From positions 1 to 64,000 of the forward strand of contig PABI01000005.1 of the NCBI GenBank assembly GCA_002699125.1: 64,000 nucleotides of DNA, written 5' to 3'. This DNA is from Anaerolineaceae bacterium (GTDB lineage: Bacteria; Chloroflexota; Anaerolineae; Promineifilales; Promineifilaceae). The position numbers were made by a program, and so were the translations under genes. The notes below the pieces were generated by a model. It had not been told where the DNA came from, searched no databases, and saw only the letters and a list, made by a program, of their open reading frames with translations. This document shows, piece after piece, positions 61,694-64,000 of the stretch (the first letter of the stretch is position 1; each line of letters opens with the position of its first letter).

Positions 61694-62287
61694 ATGAAAA
61701 TTACAACTCAAATGGTAAAAGAACTGCGAGAGGCAACCGGCGCTGGCGTGTTGGATGCCAAAAAGGCGTTAGAGGGAGCCAATGGCGACTTCGACAAAGC
61801 AGTTGACACCTTGCGCGAAAAAGGTGCTGCTCGCGCGGCTAAGCGTTCTGGCCGTGAAGCCAGCGAAGGCGTCATTGAACTGTATGCCCATCCCGGAAAC
61901 CGCGTGGGTGTTATTTTGGAGCTAAACTGCGAAACCGATTTCGTGGCCCGCAATGAAGAGTTCACTGACCTGGCCCACGATCTGGCTTTGCATATTGCGG
62001 CCATGAATCCTCAATACATCACCACGGATGAGGTTCCAACCGAAGAGCTTGATCGCGAAACAGAGGTGCTGCGCAACCAGGCCCTGGCTGAAGGCAAGCC
62101 GGAGCAAGTTGTGGACAAAATTGTCGCTGGCCGGATGAATAAGTTCTATGAAGAGTTTTGTTTGCTGGAGCAGCCGTTTGTGAAGGATGACAAGGTCAAA
62201 ATTAAAGACCTGATTACCGACAGCATTCGCAAAACTGGCGAAAACATCGTTGTGCGACGATTTGCCCGCTACGAATTGGGTGAATAA
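61694..62287 (+). CDS. tsf: Elongation factor Ts
   Basis: A 197-residue EF-Ts, the nucleotide exchange factor for EF-Tu. [20 protein letters not shown] is the N-terminal UBA-like domain with the family motif, and [14 protein letters not shown] the core contact strand. It is the short single-core form, as in Thermus and several other phyla. It lies 21 bp after rpsB with GGAGCA upstream. Confidence 0.96.
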   Translation: MKITTQMVKELREATGAGVLDAKKALEGANGDFDKAVDTLREKGAARAAKRSGREASEGVIELYAHPGNRVGVILELNCETDFVARNEEFTDLAHDLALHIAAMNPQYITTDEVPTEELDRETEVLRNQALAEGKPEQVVDKIVAGRMNKFYEEFCLLEQPFVKDDKVKIKDLITDSIRKTGENIVVRRFARYELGE

Positions 62288-62312
62288 GCAAAGTTTTGTT
62301 TAAGTTTCTTGG

Positions 62313-62344
62313 AACGGGGCGCTCAATTGAGCGCCCCGTTTTTT
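62313..62344 (+). terminator. Terminator between tsf and pyrH
   Basis: A perfect 28-bp palindrome (62313-62340) with left half AACGGGGCGCTCAA, followed by a T-run. Strong rho-independent terminator for rpsB-tsf; read-through could supply pyrH. Confidence 0.92.
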
Positions 62345-62376
62345 AACTGCCTGTAGTAAAATTGGAGGCAAGTCGT

Positions 62377-63096
62377 ATGTCATCAATTCGATACAACCGT
62401 GTTCTATTAAAGATGGGGGGTGAGGCGCTGGCGGGTCCTAATGGATATGGGATTGATCCCACCAGAGCCACAGAAGTCGCTCAAATTGTAAAAGACGTTT
62501 ACGATTTAGGCGTTCAGGTTGCCATTGTGATTGGCGGCGGCAATTTGTGGCGCGGGTCCGTGGGCAGCGCCATGGGGATGGCGCGTCCTTCGGCTGACCA
62601 TATCGGCATGATCGCGACGGTGATGAACGCGCTGGCTTTGCAGGATGCTTTGGAGCGTGCCGGTATTGTGACCAGGGTGCAAACGGCCGTAGAAATGCGC
62701 ACCATCGCCGAACCATATATTCGCTTGCGGGCTATGCGCCATTTGGACAAAGGGCGGGTGGTCATTTTTGGCGGGGGAACGGGCAACCCATACTTCACTA
62801 CGGATTCTGCCGGGGCTTTGCGCGCGATGGAAATTGGGGCCGATGTACTCATTAAAGCTACCAAAGTAGATGCCATTTATGACGATGATCCGGAAGAAAA
62901 CCCAAACGCCACGCGGTTCAAAAAAATATCTTATATTGATTTCTTAAATATGCGGCTGCGGGTGATGGACAGTACGGCCGTTTCCCTCTGTATGGACAAT
63001 GATTTGCCAATTGTGGTATTGAACTTTTGGCAGGAGGACAGCGTTAAGCGGCTGCTTTTGGGCGAGTCCATTGGCACCACAATTTGTAATGTGTGA
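62377..63096 (+). CDS. pyrH: Uridylate kinase
   Basis: A 239-residue UMP kinase of the amino-acid-kinase fold. Motifs: [52 protein letters not shown] and [16 protein letters not shown] 62377 has GGAGG nine bases upstream; the longer frame from 62362 includes that site. It makes UDP and is GTP-activated and UTP-inhibited in other bacteria. Confidence 0.96.
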   Translation: MSSIRYNRVLLKMGGEALAGPNGYGIDPTRATEVAQIVKDVYDLGVQVAIVIGGGNLWRGSVGSAMGMARPSADHIGMIATVMNALALQDALERAGIVTRVQTAVEMRTIAEPYIRLRAMRHLDKGRVVIFGGGTGNPYFTTDSAGALRAMEIGADVLIKATKVDAIYDDDPEENPNATRFKKISYIDFLNMRLRVMDSTAVSLCMDNDLPIVVLNFWQEDSVKRLLLGESIGTTICNV

Positions 63097-63217
63097 GAAG
63101 TGTCAATAGTCGGTATACTTAGTGCCTGACCGTTTTCAAATTTATTTTCTGATTGTTCCCAGCAAATCATAGAAAAACTTTCGCAAGAGAAGTCAAAATT
63201 TCTTGTGATTTGCCCAA

Positions 63218-63268
63218 GTAAAAGCCAAACTTGAGCTTGCCTTGTTTCAAAATCTATTTGGCTTTTAC
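63218..63268 (+). promoter_or_regulatory. Inverted repeat directly upstream of the frr ribosome site
   Basis: GTAAAAGCCAAA (63218-63229) and TTTGGCTTTTAC (63257-63268) match exactly around 27 bases. It ends four bases before GAAGGAGG (63272-63279), so folding could affect frr translation, or it is another intergenic repeat. The earlier part of the gap, 63097-63217, contains TATACT near 63114 without a good -35. Confidence 0.5.
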
Positions 63269-63285
63269 ACCCGAAGGAGGTTGAG

Positions 63286-63843
63286 ATGATACAGGAGCTT
63301 TTGCATGAGGCTGAAATTCGGATGCGTGGAGCAATTACATCGCTAGATGCAGACATGGCTGGTTACCGCACGGGGCGGGCCTCGCCACAGCTTGTAGAAA
63401 AGCTGGAGGTCGAGATGTATGGTCAGGCCATGAACTTGATTCAGTTGGCCGTTATTTCCGTGCCGGAGCCGCAGCAGTTGGCCATACGGCCGTATGACAC
63501 CAGCGCCATCTCCGCCATCGAGCGGGCCATCATGAAATCCAATCTAGGTCTTACCCCCAACAATGATGGCAAAATCATTCGTCTCAATTTGCCGCGCCTT
63601 ACAGAAGAGCGTCGTCGTGACTTGTCTAAACTTGTGGGTAGTCGTGTGGAAGAAGCCAAAGTGGCTGTGCGCAATGTGCGCCGTGATGCCTTAAACGATC
63701 TGCGTGAATTCAAGAATGAATCGATGATTACGGAGGATGACTTCTTTCGTGGTCAAGATGATTTGCAAGAATTAACTGATAAATATGTGAATGAAATTGA
63801 CGAGTTGGGCAAAGAGAAAATAAAAGAGATTATGGAAGTATAA
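63286..63843 (+). CDS. frr: Ribosome recycling factor
   Basis: A 185-residue RRF that, with EF-G, splits post-termination ribosomes. [23 protein letters not shown] is the domain I signature (split here by chance of no gap), [16 protein letters not shown] and [17 protein letters not shown] are typical. The ribosome site GAAGGAGG fixes ATG 63286. Confidence 0.96.
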   Translation: MIQELLHEAEIRMRGAITSLDADMAGYRTGRASPQLVEKLEVEMYGQAMNLIQLAVISVPEPQQLAIRPYDTSAISAIERAIMKSNLGLTPNNDGKIIRLNLPRLTEERRRDLSKLVGSRVEEAKVAVRNVRRDALNDLREFKNESMITEDDFFRGQDDLQELTDKYVNEIDELGKEKIKEIMEV

Positions 63844-63850
63844 AAAAAGT

Positions 63851-64000
63851 ATGTCAAACCACGAGAAGCCCCTAGATTTAGAACCTTATCAAATTCCGCA
63901 GCATGTTGCCATTATTATGGATGGCAACGGCCGTTGGGCAGGGAAACGTAACTTGCCCAGACATGCGGGCCATCGTGCCGGGGCTGAGAATCTACGGCGG
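63851..64000 (+). CDS. uppS: Isoprenyl transferase (UPP synthase), N-terminal part
   Basis: The first 50 residues of a cis-prenyltransferase; the rest lies beyond the window. [17 protein letters not shown] with the catalytic Asp and [13 protein letters not shown] are diagnostic. The enzyme makes the C55 carrier lipid for cell-wall synthesis. It starts 7 bp after frr. Confidence 0.93.
   Translation, partial: MSNHEKPLDLEPYQIPQHVAIIMDGNGRWAGKRNLPRHAGHRAGAENLRR

Larger units (their letters stand above)
93..63934. repeat. Highly iterated palindrome ACGGCCGT dispersed through the window
   Basis: The octamer ACGGCCGT, often extended to AACGGCCGTT and preceded by GGA or GAA, was counted by eye about 100 times between its first copy (93-100) and last copy (63927-63934), about one per 640 bp. 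At this base composition one to two copies would be expected. Copies lie in all reading frames and on genes of both strands; only one clear copy (near 27709) is intergenic. Two copies sit 3 bp apart at 39276-39294. The behaviour resembles the cyanobacterial HIP1 palindrome or DNA uptake sequences. The count is manual and may be off by a few. Confidence 0.9.

Noticed and set aside
61376..61711. Minus-strand frames rich in Ser, Val or Phe opposite the end of rpsB
   Set aside because: They are complements of the acidic GAC/GAA repeat tail of S2.

Overview
The window looks like chromosome from a member of the Chloroflexota, most likely an uncultured Anaerolineae-type filamentous or sludge bacterium. 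The signs are secreted proteins with Pro/Thr linkers (TPTAVPQPT type), a CSLREAI beta-helix domain, C-terminal LPLI-type tails, a DUF5667-like cytochrome, BTAD/SARP regulators, moderate-to-high GC, and housekeeping genes in the order rpsB-tsf-pyrH-frr-uppS and yqeY-pgpH-ybeY-dgkA. The taxonomic call is inference. No rRNA, tRNA, CRISPR array, transposase or phage gene was seen.

Layout. 1-2000: end of a GNAT gene, then an MBL-hydrolase/TetR/YrdB operon behind a promoter carrying two 19-bp palindromes. 2077-6292: uvrB and an RlmK-like methyltransferase (minus strand), then a ROK kinase. 6300-17450: secreted hydrolases (two large subtilases, an M23 peptidase lipoprotein) with a small lipoprotein and a DUF123/GIY-YIG protein. 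17570-27646: a minus-strand locus with a 27-heme and a 12-heme cytochrome c, a large Asp-box protein, a BTAD-only protein, an FG-GAP propeller and a PAS-SARP regulator. 27830-35405: a membrane MutS-like ATPase and a 1759-residue gingipain-like (C25) protein with 19 PDAFS repeats. 35726-47918: a sAC-like cyclase/AAA/TPR protein, truncated globin, P450, MFS carrier, paired lipoproteins, fructosamine kinase and TPR protein. 47988-53372: methyltransferase, the yqeY-pgpH-ybeY-dgkA cluster and proline dehydrogenase. 53522-64000: a multi-GAF histidine kinase, alkyladenine glycosylase, fabI, a SAM-I riboswitch with metK, then rpsB-tsf-pyrH-frr-uppS.

Two signals stand out. The first is the cytochrome locus: 39 CxxCH motifs in two ATGA-overlapping genes, preceded by a promoter with two CGTTGAG heptamers exactly 11 bp apart (the geometry bound by SARP regulators) and by a PAS-SARP regulator whose PAS domain has a conserved-looking three-cysteine motif. 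I read this as a candidate redox-regulated extracellular electron conduit. The second is the palindrome ACGGCCGT, which I count by eye about 100 times in 64 kb (roughly 1-2 expected), almost only inside genes: a HIP1-like highly iterated palindrome. Three secreted-peptidase genes also share an extended -10 promoter (TGCTATAAT/TGCTATACT) and leaders of about 315-327 nt, and many intergenic gaps hold long inverted repeats of several families.
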